This document shows positions 18,900-28,543 of a stretch of 36,453 bases of DNA, in pieces. The notes under the pieces were generated by a model, which had not been told where the DNA came from, made no database searches, and saw only the letters and a list, made by a program, of their open reading frames with translations. How positions within the stretch are numbered: position 1 is the first letter of the stretch; each line of letters starts with the position of its first letter. Location of the stretch: assembly GCA_013607635.1 (NCBI GenBank), contig VCAY01000001.1, forward strand, positions 1 through 36,453. Reading direction: 5' to 3'. Source of the stretch: Campylobacterota bacterium. GTDB lineage: Bacteria; Campylobacterota; Campylobacteria; Campylobacterales; Sulfurimonadaceae. The translations under genes were made by a program, and so were the position numbers.

Positions 18900-20146
18900 T
18901 GAAAAAGGTCTATTTTAAAACTTTCGGGTGCAGAACAAACTTATACGACTCACAGGTGATGATGCAAGCGCTCAAAGAGTATGAAGTAACAGAAGATGTA
19001 TCGCAAGCGGATGTGATAGTGATCAACTCCTGCACCGTCACTAACGGAGCCGATACCCATGTACGATCCTACATCTCACAAGTAGAAAAAAGTGGCAGTG
19101 GTGCGAAGCTGTTTTTAACAGGGTGTGGTGCACACACCAAAGGGGAATCACTCCTTAAAGAGAAGCGTATCCACGGTGTTTTTGGGCAAAGTGAGAAGCA
19201 AAAGATCGACTCTTTACTCAAAAAAAAGCAGCCGTTTTACGAAAAAGGGGATCTCAATCATATCGATGATGCGGTTGTGGGTGAGTTTATCGGCAAAAGC
19301 AGGGCGTTTATCAAGATCCAAGAGGGGTGTAGTTTTCGCTGCTCCTACTGCATCATCCCTTATGTTCGCGGTGATGCAAGAAGCATGGATGAGGATCGCA
19401 TCATCGAGCAGGTGAGCAAACTAGCCCTTAATGGATTTGGTGAGTTTATTTTAACAGGAACCAATGTTGGCTCGTATGGGCAAGATACCAAAACATCGCT
19501 GGCAAAACTGATGAAACGCATGAGTATGGTTCGGGGTGTGCGACGTATTCGCCTAGGGAGTGTTGAACCGATTCAAATCACCGATGAGTTTAAAGAGATT
19601 CTTGATGAGCCGTGGATAGAAAAACATCTACATATCGCCTTGCAGCACACTGCACCCAAGATGCTTAAACTGATGAACAGACGCAATGTGTACAAGCAAG
19701 ACAGAGAGCTTTTTGAGTTTTTAGCGCAAAAAGGTTATGCTATAGGGACTGACTTTATCACAGGACATCCGGGTGAGACACCAGAGCTTTGGCAAGAAGC
19801 GATCCAAAATGCCAAAGCATTGCCACTGACACATCTACATGCTTTTAGCTATTCCAAGAGAGATGGAACCCCCTCAGCTGTGATGAAGCCGGAAGTAAAT
19901 GGTAAGATTGCCAAAGAGCGTCTTCATGAGATCGAAGCGTTGGTTCAAGAGAAAAATCTTCGATTTAGAGAGAGTGTCAGTGGTGAGCTTGAAGTTTTGG
20001 TAGAGTCGTTTAAAGGTGGATACTATCAGGGGTTTGATCAACACTTTAACAAGATACTGATCAAAAGTGATGAAGATCTACTGGGTAATTGGATCACTAT
20101 CAATGATTACGATATCAAAGAGGAGTGCAACTATGCTCACATCTAA
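18896..20146 (+). CDS. mtaB: MiaB-like radical SAM tRNA methylthiotransferase (MtaB family)
   Basis: KTFGCRTNLYDSQ, CSFRCSYCIIPYVRG (CxxxCxxC), GTNVGSYG, ALQHTAPKMLKLMNR, DFITGHPGET. Confidence 0.88.
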   Translation: MMKKVYFKTFGCRTNLYDSQVMMQALKEYEVTEDVSQADVIVINSCTVTNGADTHVRSYISQVEKSGSGAKLFLTGCGAHTKGESLLKEKRIHGVFGQSEKQKIDSLLKKKQPFYEKGDLNHIDDAVVGEFIGKSRAFIKIQEGCSFRCSYCIIPYVRGDARSMDEDRIIEQVSKLALNGFGEFILTGTNVGSYGQDTKTSLAKLMKRMSMVRGVRRIRLGSVEPIQITDEFKEILDEPWIEKHLHIALQHTAPKMLKLMNRRNVYKQDRELFEFLAQKGYAIGTDFITGHPGETPELWQEAIQNAKALPLTHLHAFSYSKRDGTPSAVMKPEVNGKIAKERLHEIEALVQEKNLRFRESVSGELEVLVESFKGGYYQGFDQHFNKILIKSDEDLLGNWITINDYDIKEECNYAHI

Positions 20147-21770
20147 GAAAAACCGTGTTATCCTTTATATTTCTGCATTTATTGTTATAGCTTTAATTCT
20201 TTTTGCTCTATTGCGCGATAATGCAGACAATATTACGCTACGTGAAGCAACAACAATGCTGTATAACAACGATGTGCAAAAAGTGATCGCAACCAAAGAG
20301 TACGTGTATCTTAAAACAGATCATGGAGTCTTTAAAATTGCCTCATCACAGGTAACTCCAAAAATGTTTGCCGATCAACAAGTAGAGGTAGGCAGTGAGT
20401 CAAATCTGTTGGTCTATATCTTGACACTTGTGTTAATCCTTGGAATTGGATCACTTTTGGTACGTTTTTTACAAAAACAAAGTGGTGTGAAGATCACTAG
20501 AGAAGGGATCGTTAAAGATCTCTCCGCTGCAAAAAACCAAATAGAGACTCCTGTGCAAGCGATCAAATCAGATGTGAGTTTTGAGGATATCGGTGGTATT
20601 AGTGAAGTAAAAATAGAGCTTGAAGAGATCATAGATTTTATGAAAAATCCAAAACGCTACAAAAGTTTTGGAGCGCGTCTGCCAAGAGGGGTATTGCTTG
20701 TCGGACCTCCGGGAGTTGGTAAGACGATGATTGCCAAAGCGGTTGCCAATGCGGCCGGTGTGCCGTTTTATTATCAAAGTGGGGCATCGTTTGTGCAGAT
20801 CTATGTCGGTATGGGTGCAAAGCGGGTGCATGAGCTTTTTGCTGCGGCAAAAAAGAATGCGCCAAGTATCATCTTTATCGATGAGATCGATGCTATTGGG
20901 AAAAAGCGAGATGGACAGCGCAATGATGAGCGAGAGGCAACGCTCAATCAGCTTCTTACCGAGATGGATGGGTTTGAGGCTTCAAGTGGAGTGAGTGTTA
21001 TTGCTGCAACCAACAAGATCGATGTGTTAGACTCGGCACTGCTTCGTGCAGGGCGTTTTGATCGCCGTATTTTTGTAGAATTGCCGACAAAAAAAGAGCG
21101 CGCATCTATCCTCTCAAAATACCTCGCAAAAGTACCGCATCAGCTAGAAGTGGATGAAGTAGCGGCTATGACGGTAGGGTTTAACGGTGCATCTTTAGCG
21201 GCACTTGTTAATGAAGCAGCTCTTTTGGCACTGCGTCAAAACGATTTTCATGTCACGATGGAGCATTTTCATCAGGTCAAAGACAAGGTGATGTTTGGGA
21301 AGAAGAAACTTCAGATTTTAAGTGAGAAACAAAAAGAGTATCTTATCACCTATCAAGCGGGTAAGGCGTTTGTTGCGACCTATTATGATTTGCGTTTTGA
21401 AAAGTTGATGCTCTCCAATGAAAAGCTTTTACCATCTACCAATGAGCCACACCTCAAACATGAGCTTGAAGCTGAAGTGAAGATGCTTTTAGCGGGTAGT
21501 GTTACATGTAATATGAAGTATGGTGAGCATGCAAGCAGTGCCAAGGTTGATCTTGATGAGGCTAAAGAGATTGTGGCGAAGATGTGTGATGAGTATGGTA
21601 TGGCTTCATCGGTCGTGGTGAGTGATGAGGAGCAGGAGGTGCTTATCAATAAGATGTATGAGGAGTGTAAGTTACTCATCGAAGAGTATCTTAGTGTGAT
21701 TGATTCAATTGAAAGTGTGCTTGTTGAGCGAGAGAGCATTACCAAACAAGAGGTGCGTAAGTTTTTATGA
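20133..21770 (+). CDS. FtsH-like membrane AAA ATPase lacking the HEXXH zinc-protease motif
   Basis: [23 protein letters not shown] (Walker A), [11 protein letters not shown] (Walker B), [23 protein letters not shown]; residues at the usual HEAGH position are YQAGK. Likely start ATG at 20133. Confidence 0.88.
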   Translation: MLTSKKNRVILYISAFIVIALILFALLRDNADNITLREATTMLYNNDVQKVIATKEYVYLKTDHGVFKIASSQVTPKMFADQQVEVGSESNLLVYILTLVLILGIGSLLVRFLQKQSGVKITREGIVKDLSAAKNQIETPVQAIKSDVSFEDIGGISEVKIELEEIIDFMKNPKRYKSFGARLPRGVLLVGPPGVGKTMIAKAVANAAGVPFYYQSGASFVQIYVGMGAKRVHELFAAAKKNAPSIIFIDEIDAIGKKRDGQRNDEREATLNQLLTEMDGFEASSGVSVIAATNKIDVLDSALLRAGRFDRRIFVELPTKKERASILSKYLAKVPHQLEVDEVAAMTVGFNGASLAALVNEAALLALRQNDFHVTMEHFHQVKDKVMFGKKKLQILSEKQKEYLITYQAGKAFVATYYDLRFEKLMLSNEKLLPSTNEPHLKHELEAEVKMLLAGSVTCNMKYGEHASSAKVDLDEAKEIVAKMCDEYGMASSVVVSDEEQEVLINKMYEECKLLIEEYLSVIDSIESVLVERESITKQEVRKFL

Positions 21771-22291
21771 TCTTTTTTAGCGGTTTTTCTCTTAAAGATG
21801 AAAGCTATCTCTTTGAGCCCTATATCAAAAACTCAGATTATACGGTTTGTGGATTTAGTTATGGTGCTATCAAAGCTTTTGAGTATATGCAGGATATGTT
21901 ACAACAAGGCAAAAGGGTTGATACGCTGCAACTTTTTTCACCCGCTTTTTTTCAAACCAAAGATGCAAAGTTTAAACGGTTGCAGTTGATGGGGTATAAA
22001 AAAGATAAGCAGCAGTATTTAGAAAAATTTTTACACTCCTGTTTTGCGCCATATCAAAAAAAGATGATTAGATACAGCGATAGTGATACCATAGAAGATT
22101 TACAAAAACTTTTAGAGTATGAGTGGGATAAAGGAGCGCTACAAGAGTTGGTAAAGCGTGGTGTTGTGCTAGAGGTGTATCTTGGGGGAGAGGATAGTGT
22201 CATTGATGTGGATGGGGCTTACTCTTTTTTTCAAGAGGTGGCAACTGTAACCTACATAAAAGAGGGGAATCATTTTTTGTTGTCGTCTTGA
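21767..22291 (+). CDS. Small alpha/beta hydrolase-like protein, candidate BioV-type pimeloyl-ACP methyl ester esterase
   Basis: 174-aa ORF with GFSYGA nucleophile elbow, GGEDSVID Asp region, C-terminal EGNHFLL His; ATG overlaps the previous stop. Confidence 0.6.
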   Translation: MIFFSGFSLKDESYLFEPYIKNSDYTVCGFSYGAIKAFEYMQDMLQQGKRVDTLQLFSPAFFQTKDAKFKRLQLMGYKKDKQQYLEKFLHSCFAPYQKKMIRYSDSDTIEDLQKLLEYEWDKGALQELVKRGVVLEVYLGGEDSVIDVDGAYSFFQEVATVTYIKEGNHFLLSS

Positions 22292-22294
22292 GCC

Positions 22295-22369
22295 GTATTT
22301 ATATCTATAAAACTCCGAGGGCAAATCCTCCCTTCGGTCTGAGCCTCTACATTTTATAGATATAAATAC
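22295..22369. repeat. Palindromic intergenic element with 18-bp perfect inverted arms and a structured GC-richer core
   Basis: GTATTTATATCTATAAAA (22295-22312) and TTTTATAGATATAAATAC (22352-22369); inner CCGAGGG (22315-22321)/CCCTTCGG (22330-22337). Confidence 0.7.
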
Positions 22370-22430
22370 TACATTACAAGTATGCAAAAATAAAAAATGA
22401 AATAAAAATAACACAAGGAAGGATAAACGA

Positions 22431-22964
22431 ATGAGCGAAATAAAAATAGGTGTAATAACAGCAAGTGATAGAGCAAGTAAAGGGATTTATGATGATATCT
22501 CAGGGGTAGCGATTCAAGATACGATGAAAGATTATCTCAAAAGTGAGTTTGAGATTGTTTACAGATGTATTCCAGATGAGCAAGAGCAAATAGAAGCGAC
22601 GATGAAAGAGCTTTGTGATGATGCAGGGTGTTGTTTGGTAGTAACTACCGGTGGAACGGGTCCTGCACCTCGTGATGTAACCCCTGAAGCGACGGAAAAT
22701 ATGTGTGATAAGATGATGCCGGGCTTTGGGGAGTTGATGCGTCAGGTGAGTTTGCAGTATGTGCCAACTGCGATTCTTTCACGCCAAACGGCGGGTATAA
22801 GAGGAAAATCGCTTATCATTAATCTTCCGGGAAAACCAAAGTCGATCCGTGAGTGTTTGGATGCTGTTTTTCCTGCTGTGCCGTATTGTATCGATCTTAT
22901 TGAGGGGCCGTATATCGAGACAAATGAGGATGTAATCAAAGCGTTCCGTCCAAAGGGAAAATAA
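22431..22964 (+). CDS. mog: Molybdopterin adenylyltransferase (MogA/MoaB family)
   Basis: IGVITASDRASKGIYDDISG, VTTGGTGPAPRDVTPEAT, GKSLIINLPGKPKSIRECLDAVFPAVPYCIDLI. Confidence 0.92.
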   Translation: MSEIKIGVITASDRASKGIYDDISGVAIQDTMKDYLKSEFEIVYRCIPDEQEQIEATMKELCDDAGCCLVVTTGGTGPAPRDVTPEATENMCDKMMPGFGELMRQVSLQYVPTAILSRQTAGIRGKSLIINLPGKPKSIRECLDAVFPAVPYCIDLIEGPYIETNEDVIKAFRPKGK

Positions 22965-23787
22965 TGACTTATGCAAAAGCCAAAGAGGCGCAAGAAGCGT
23001 TAGAGGTTGTGAGTGAGTTGCAAGAATACTTCGCACAAAAATTGGGTGCATTTTCCAAAGAGTTTGGTGAGGACAAACCTTTTGAAAAAGTTTCATGGTT
23101 ACGAGACGGTGGTAAGCATGGTGGTGGAAGTCGATTGGAAGCTTGTGATGCCAGTTTGTTTAATCGAGGTAGCATTAATGCCTCACAGGTGCACTATGAA
23201 TGACGATGAAGCTAAGAAACTCAGCTCTGCGACGGCGATTTCCACGATTATCCATCCAAAAAATCCTTATGTTCCCTCAATGCACATGCATATCTCACTT
23301 ACACACTTAAGAGATGGGAAGATCTATTGGCGTATTATGGCTGATCTTAACCCTTCTATTGTCGATGATGCGGCAAAAGAGGCGTTTGATGCGATGCTTA
23401 AAAAAGCAACGCTTTATGATATCACTTTATACGCAAAAGGGAGTGCTGCGGGGGATCGCTATTTTTATATCCCTGTGCTTCAAAAAACGCGTGGTGTAAG
23501 CCATTTTTACCTTGAGAACTATAGATGTTGGAATTATGGGTTCCATCCCTTCACATATTGATGTAGAGCTTTTGAAATCTTGGGTAAGTTTGATGCCAAA
23601 ACCGCAAGATGAACTGCTTGAGAAGATCATTGATGCTCTTGGTGGCAGTGGTGTTGTGGAGGTTGATGTAACTATCAAGCAAAAGTTGGCAAACAGTGTA
23701 AGGCAACACTATAAAACACACCCTGAAGCACTCGATATGCAGGCTTCAGGTGGAGTGGTACCTCCTACAGTTGCAAACCATAAGTGA
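22964..23787 (+). pseudogene. hemF: Oxygen-dependent coproporphyrinogen III oxidase (HemF), disrupted by a frameshift and an internal deletion
   Basis: Three consecutive segments in three frames: ...WLRDGGKHGGGSRLEACDASLFNRGSINASQVHYE / NDDEAKKLSSATAISTIIHPKNPYVPSMHMHISL...FYIPVLQKTRGVSHFYLENY / DVGIMGSIPSHIDVELLKSWVSLMPKPQDELLEKII...ASGGVVPPTVANHK. Confidence 0.8.
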
Positions 23788-23788
23788 T

Positions 23789-24334
23789 TTAGCGTAAAAA
23801 CCTTTTGACTCTAGGGTTGCGTTTGATCGCTTCTTGTTTTGCCTCTTTGGTAGCATTGATGATGTTTTTGACCACAAAAGGGTTGATTTTTACAGCTTCA
23901 AGTTGTACCTTGGGTGAAGGGTAGGGGATAAACTGGATAATCTGAGGGTTGTGTTTTACCGCTTCTACCTGCGCTTCTTCATCAAATCTGCTAATGAATT
24001 TTGTTAAGGTTGTGTTGAAACTACCATTTTTCATAATCTCCTTGACTGCCATAATCTGTACTTCTTTTGTCGGTTTTTCGATCTCTGCTATCGCTTCTGG
24101 TGATCCTTGGACAGCTATTTTTTGTACGGCAGGAGATGGATTTTTGATGAAATGGATCCTCCACCAAAACTTTTTAACAGCTTTTATTTGCTGCTCTTGG
24201 CTTAAAGAGGAGTAATACTCGATCTTTTGTTGCATCTGCTCGGCATAAGTGAGTTTTTTTTGTTGTGTACAGCCACTAAAAAATAGAAATGACAAAAAAA
24301 GAGTAAGAAGTGAGTATGATTTCAAAGATGCCAT
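23789..24334 (-). CDS. Lipoprotein composed of degenerate ~22-aa helical repeats
   Basis: Signal plus lipobox-like LFFSGC; repeated pattern xVQxxAVKxNPxxIxxI (VQKIAVQGSPEAIAEI, VQIMAVKE, AQVEAVKHNPQIIQFI, VQLEAVKINPFVVKNI, AKQEAIKRNPRVKRFL). Confidence 0.7.
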   Translation of the reverse strand: MASLKSYSLLTLFLSFLFFSGCTQQKKLTYAEQMQQKIEYYSSLSQEQQIKAVKKFWWRIHFIKNPSPAVQKIAVQGSPEAIAEIEKPTKEVQIMAVKEIMKNGSFNTTLTKFISRFDEEAQVEAVKHNPQIIQFIPYPSPKVQLEAVKINPFVVKNIINATKEAKQEAIKRNPRVKRFLR

Positions 24335-24738
24335 AAGTAGGTCTCCTCTTCCATCCAGCCATCCATCTCATCAATAATCTGCTCACTTGGTGCATCGATG
24401 ATGTAAGTAACAGGTGAGAATGGGCGTAAGAGCTTTTTCGGAAAGTTTTTATCGGTATCACGGTTTATAAGAAGTTTGATATATTTTTTATTGATATAGT
24501 CACGTATTCCATCTTTTGTGAGCATTTTATCAACAAGGCGATGACAAAACGGACACCCCTCGCTTACCATGATAATCAACAGGTCTTTGTTCTCTTTTTT
24601 TGCAATTGCGACAGCTTTGTTGTAGTCTCTTTCATACCCCATGTACTTTGCAAATAGATCATAATCATCCCAGTAGTACGCCTGTAAAGATGTTGCAAGT
24701 AACAGCAATAGCGGTAAAATTCTTTTGTATAGCTTCAT
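24322..24738 (-). CDS. Thioredoxin-fold protein, exported
   Basis: Signal-like MKLYKRILPLLLLLATSLQAY; NKDLLIIMVSEGCPFCHRLVDKML (CxxC), SPVTYIID (cis-Pro-like). Confidence 0.75.
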   Translation of the reverse strand: MKLYKRILPLLLLLATSLQAYYWDDYDLFAKYMGYERDYNKAVAIAKKENKDLLIIMVSEGCPFCHRLVDKMLTKDGIRDYINKKYIKLLINRDTDKNFPKKLLRPFSPVTYIIDAPSEQIIDEMDGWMEEETYLWHL

Positions 24739-24740
24739 GT

Positions 24741-25622
24741 TTAAACAAAATCTACTTTAGCAAGGTGATGTTGTAGTCCAAGCTCCGCAGGTGAACACCC
24801 AAGTGCGAGTCCAAGCATCTGTTGCATGTGAAGTACCGGAAGTTGTACCTCACGACCAATCGCTTCAGAAGCGTGGTGTGTTTGTGTATCAAGTTTGAGA
24901 TGACAAAGTGGACAAGGTGTTACCATCCAGTCAGCATTGCCATCCATTGCACCGGCGATCGCATTTCCTGTAAGCGTTGCTGCCGTTTTTGGTGCTTGTA
25001 GTTCAACGTGGAAACCACAACATTTGTTTTTCTCTTCATAATCAACATTGGCACCGCCACAAGCGATGATAAGATCATCGAGTGAAGTAGGGCGGTAAGG
25101 TGACTCAGGAGTTTTGTGTGTTTCGTTTTGCAGCTCACTCGGGCGAATATTGTGACATCCATAAAATGGTGCGATGTTAAATTGACTAAGAGGTGTTACA
25201 ACCATCTCTTTGATCTTATCGAGCCCTATATCATCAATGATAGCATATAAAAAGTGCGTGATTTGTGAAGTGCCTTTGTACTCTAGTCCTACTTCAGCAA
25301 GCTTTTCATTTACCTTCGCTTTAAGCTCAGGGTCTTTGTCAAGTTTATGTTTTGTCATCGCAGTGTTGAGCTGACATGTGTTACAGATAGTTACCATAGT
25401 AAGACCATGTTTTTCAGCATACGCGATGTTTCTCGCATTTAAAACCAAAGATAAAAACTCATCATAGTCTTGGAGGTGTGAAGCACCACAACAAGAAGCT
25501 TCTGTTAGTTCAACTAACTCAATGCCAAGCTTATCGGCTACAGCAAGAGTTGACATCATCTGCTCTGGAGTACTTTGTTTTGCAGTACAACCGGTAAAAA
25601 GTGCGTATTTTAATTTTTTCAT
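24741..25622 (-). CDS. Heterodisulfide reductase subunit B-like subunit of a type-E succinate dehydrogenase/fumarate reductase (SdhE/MfrE-like)
   Basis: Two CCG-domain modules: CCGASH with CNTCQLN, and KCCGFHVE with CPLCHLKLD; operon with SdhB- and SdhA-like genes. Confidence 0.85.
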   Translation of the reverse strand: MKKLKYALFTGCTAKQSTPEQMMSTLAVADKLGIELVELTEASCCGASHLQDYDEFLSLVLNARNIAYAEKHGLTMVTICNTCQLNTAMTKHKLDKDPELKAKVNEKLAEVGLEYKGTSQITHFLYAIIDDIGLDKIKEMVVTPLSQFNIAPFYGCHNIRPSELQNETHKTPESPYRPTSLDDLIIACGGANVDYEEKNKCCGFHVELQAPKTAATLTGNAIAGAMDGNADWMVTPCPLCHLKLDTQTHHASEAIGREVQLPVLHMQQMLGLALGCSPAELGLQHHLAKVDFV

Positions 25623-25633
25623 ATTGTTAACTC

Positions 25634-26608
25634 CTAGAACTTCGCTGTTGTAGATGATTTGACAAGTGTTTTGATCTCATCCATATTCTCTGATGTAGGC
25701 AATTGCCATGGCATTGGTATTTTACCTTTTGTAAACATTTTAAATGCTACAGGAAGGTGTTTAACAATCGATGGACCTTCAGAATAAAGCACTAAGCCAC
25801 CCTCATCAAGAACACCGCGTTTTGCGATAGAGTGTGCAAAACCAACCGCATGGCGCGTTGCAACATTAGACTCTGCCTTGCCTTCTTGGAACAGTTTTTG
25901 ATGGAGTTTTGTGATTTTGCCAATAGGATCGATCTCTTTTGGACAAACCTCTTTACACTCAAAACATTTTACACAATCCCAAACACCTTGACCCATTTCG
26001 TTAACTGTCAAAAGTCTATCGGATGATTCATCACGAACATCTGCTTCAAATCTGTGTGCTGCAGCAAATGCAGCAGGGCCAAAGTACTCTTCGTTGATTG
26101 CAACAACCGGACAAGCGTAGTGACATGCACCACACTGGATACAAAGATCAGCATCATCAAGTGCATCGGCATCTTTTGGAGATACAAGGTTCTCCATCTC
26201 AGGCTCTTCATCAACCTCTGTAACAACGTAAGGTTGAACGGCAGCGTGTTTTTCCCAGAAATCACCCTTATCGATGATCATATCTTTTACTGCACGTTTT
26301 TTGCTAAGTGGCTCAATAACAAGCTCGTTGCCAAAAAGCTCAATCATATCGTTCATGCTCTCTTTACAAGCTAGGGTACTTCTACCGTTTACTTTAATGG
26401 CACAGGCTCCACAAATACCGTGACGGCACGATCTTCTGTATGAGAAACTACCATCATGATCCCACTTGATTCTGTTTAAAATATCGAGAACAACCTCCTC
26501 AGAAGTTACTTCCATATCATATTGATCATAATATGGAAGATAGTCTTCTTCAGCGTTGAAGCGGAAAACTTTAAATTTTACATTTTGTGTTGTAATTTTA
26601 TGTTCCAT
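25634..26608 (-). CDS. sdhB: Succinate dehydrogenase/fumarate reductase iron-sulfur subunit
   Basis: CRHGICGACAIKVNGRSTLAC ([2Fe-2S]), CIQCGACHYACPV and CVKCFECKEVCP clusters. Confidence 0.92.
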   Translation of the reverse strand: MEHKITTQNVKFKVFRFNAEEDYLPYYDQYDMEVTSEEVVLDILNRIKWDHDGSFSYRRSCRHGICGACAIKVNGRSTLACKESMNDMIELFGNELVIEPLSKKRAVKDMIIDKGDFWEKHAAVQPYVVTEVDEEPEMENLVSPKDADALDDADLCIQCGACHYACPVVAINEEYFGPAAFAAAHRFEADVRDESSDRLLTVNEMGQGVWDCVKCFECKEVCPKEIDPIGKITKLHQKLFQEGKAESNVATRHAVGFAHSIAKRGVLDEGGLVLYSEGPSIVKHLPVAFKMFTKGKIPMPWQLPTSENMDEIKTLVKSSTTAKF

Positions 26609-26617
26609 TAGTGATCC

Positions 26618-28330
26618 TTAGTAGTTTCTTGCTTTGAGTTCATGTTTGCCAAGAACAACATCCATGTAATCTAGCTTGATGTTGCCATCTTCATCCATGT
26701 ATGCCATAGTGTGTTTGAGCCAGTTTTCATCATCACGCTCTTGGAAATCTTCTCTGTAGTGTGCTCCACGACTCTCTTTACGAGGCAGAGCAGACTCTAC
26801 AATAAATAGAGAATAATCAAGCATGTGACCAAGTTCGATCGCTTCTTGGAGTTCTGTGTTAAACACTTTTGATTTGTCTTTGATACGAATGTTTTTGAAT
26901 CTCTCTCTTAGCTCTTTTACTTTTTCAACAGCCACCTTAATCGTCTCTTCTGTTCTGAATGCACCTGCATTGGCAGTCATACATTGTTGTAGTTCCTCAC
27001 GAAGTTGTGTTACAGATTCGTTACCGTTGTTGTTAAGAACAAAGTCGATCTCGGCAAGTGCACGCTTTGCATCTTCTTCGCTTGCCGGTGCAAGTTCAAT
27101 ATCATCGATCTCTTTTACCATTGTTTTACCAACATAACGACCAAAAAGGAGTGCTTCAAGTACCGAGTTTGCACCTAGACGGTTTGCTCCGTGAACAGAA
27201 ACACATGAGCACTCACCTGCAGCATAGAAACCTTCGATAAGCTCATCGTTGTTTTTACGAACATTACCTGCAATATTTACAGGGATACCACCCATTGAGT
27301 AGTGTGCTGTTGCAGAGATCAAGATAGGCTCTTTGATCATATCAAGCCCCAAGAATGTGATCGCAAGTTCTCTGAGCTCTGGAAGTCTCTCCATAATCTT
27401 CTCAGCTCCAAGGTGTGTCACATCAAGATATACGGCATCTTTTCTATGGCCTACACCGCGACCCTCTCTGATCTCATTTAAAATAGCGCGAGACACAACG
27501 TCACGAGAAGCAAGCTCAAGCGCATTTGGAGCATATTTTTCCATAAAACGCTCACCTTTGGAGTTGTAAAGACGACCACCCTCACCACGAGCAGCTTCAG
27601 AGATAAGTACACCGTTTCCAGAAAGACCAGATGGGTGAAACTGTACAAACTCCATATCTTCAAGCGGAATACCATGACGCGCTACAATTGAAAGTCCGTC
27701 ACCAGTATTTGCATGAGCATTGGAGTTGATCTTGTAACATCTAGCATATCCACCTGTTGCAAACATAACAGATTTTGCATTGAAGATCGCTACTTGCATA
27801 TCTCGAATATTAAATGCTACAACACCGGATACTTTACCATCTTTGTAGATGATGTCAGCTGCGTACCACTCATCCCAAAATTTTACACCAACGCGATCAG
27901 CTTGTTCGTAAATCGTTTGCAGGAGTGTCAAACCTGTTCTGTCTTTTGCAAAACATGCACGAGGAGAACTTTGACCACCAAAAGGTCTTTGAGCGATCTG
28001 CCCATCCTCCTTACGGCTAAATGCCGCACCCATTCTCTCTGCCCAGCGGATAGTTTCGGGTGCATTTTTACACATAAATTCTACAGCATCTTGATCGGCT
28101 AGGTAATCTGCACCTTTCACTGTATCGAACTCGTGAAGCTCAATGCTATCCTCATCGCTAAGTGCTGCATTGATACCACCCTGAGCAGCACCGGAATGGC
28201 TTCTTAGCGGATGAAGTTTTGTAATGACCGCTACCTTTTTACCGGCATTTTGTAACTCTCTTGCAGCTGCACAGCCTGCTAAACCTGCGCCCACAACAAC
28301 TGCATCGTAAGTATAAATAGGAATACTCAT
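26618..28330 (-). CDS. sdhA: Succinate dehydrogenase/fumarate reductase flavoprotein subunit
   Basis: [76 protein letters not shown]. Confidence 0.95.
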   Translation of the reverse strand: MSIPIYTYDAVVVGAGLAGCAAARELQNAGKKVAVITKLHPLRSHSGAAQGGINAALSDEDSIELHEFDTVKGADYLADQDAVEFMCKNAPETIRWAERMGAAFSRKEDGQIAQRPFGGQSSPRACFAKDRTGLTLLQTIYEQADRVGVKFWDEWYAADIIYKDGKVSGVVAFNIRDMQVAIFNAKSVMFATGGYARCYKINSNAHANTGDGLSIVARHGIPLEDMEFVQFHPSGLSGNGVLISEAARGEGGRLYNSKGERFMEKYAPNALELASRDVVSRAILNEIREGRGVGHRKDAVYLDVTHLGAEKIMERLPELRELAITFLGLDMIKEPILISATAHYSMGGIPVNIAGNVRKNNDELIEGFYAAGECSCVSVHGANRLGANSVLEALLFGRYVGKTMVKEIDDIELAPASEEDAKRALAEIDFVLNNNGNESVTQLREELQQCMTANAGAFRTEETIKVAVEKVKELRERFKNIRIKDKSKVFNTELQEAIELGHMLDYSLFIVESALPRKESRGAHYREDFQERDDENWLKHTMAYMDEDGNIKLDYMDVVLGKHELKARNY

Positions 28331-28528
28331 TCAATTTCCTTCGCATAAAGAACTAAAATAATGCTGATTGTAGCGGAAGTAGACTTATGAAGTGATAAAT
28401 ATTGGTTATATGAGGATTTAGAGAAAAATTGTTACGATTTGAGACATGGCAAGAGCGGTTTTTGTTAAACTCTGTTTTGTGCAAGATGAATTTTTTTATA
28501 GTTTTTCATTGAATTGTCTTAAAAATGT

Positions 28529-28534
28529 TATAAT
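28529..28534 (+). promoter_or_regulatory. Candidate -10 hexamer TATAAT for the thiL-truD-psd operon
   Basis: Exact TATAAT, 18 nt upstream of the ATG at 28553. Confidence 0.4.
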
Positions 28535-28543
28535 ATCGCACTT

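Noticed and set aside
21383-21745. 120-aa antisense ORF opposite the ftsH-like gene
   Set aside because: Ser/Thr-rich shadow frame of a clear coding sequence.
22169-22414. 81-aa minus-strand ORF over the palindromic element
   Set aside because: It reads through the inverted repeat and has no protein-like features; better explained as a by-product of the repeat.
22292-22430. Moco riboswitch upstream of mog
   Set aside because: Position is suggestive, but the core does not match the Moco RNA consensus as I know it; kept as an unexplained palindromic element instead.
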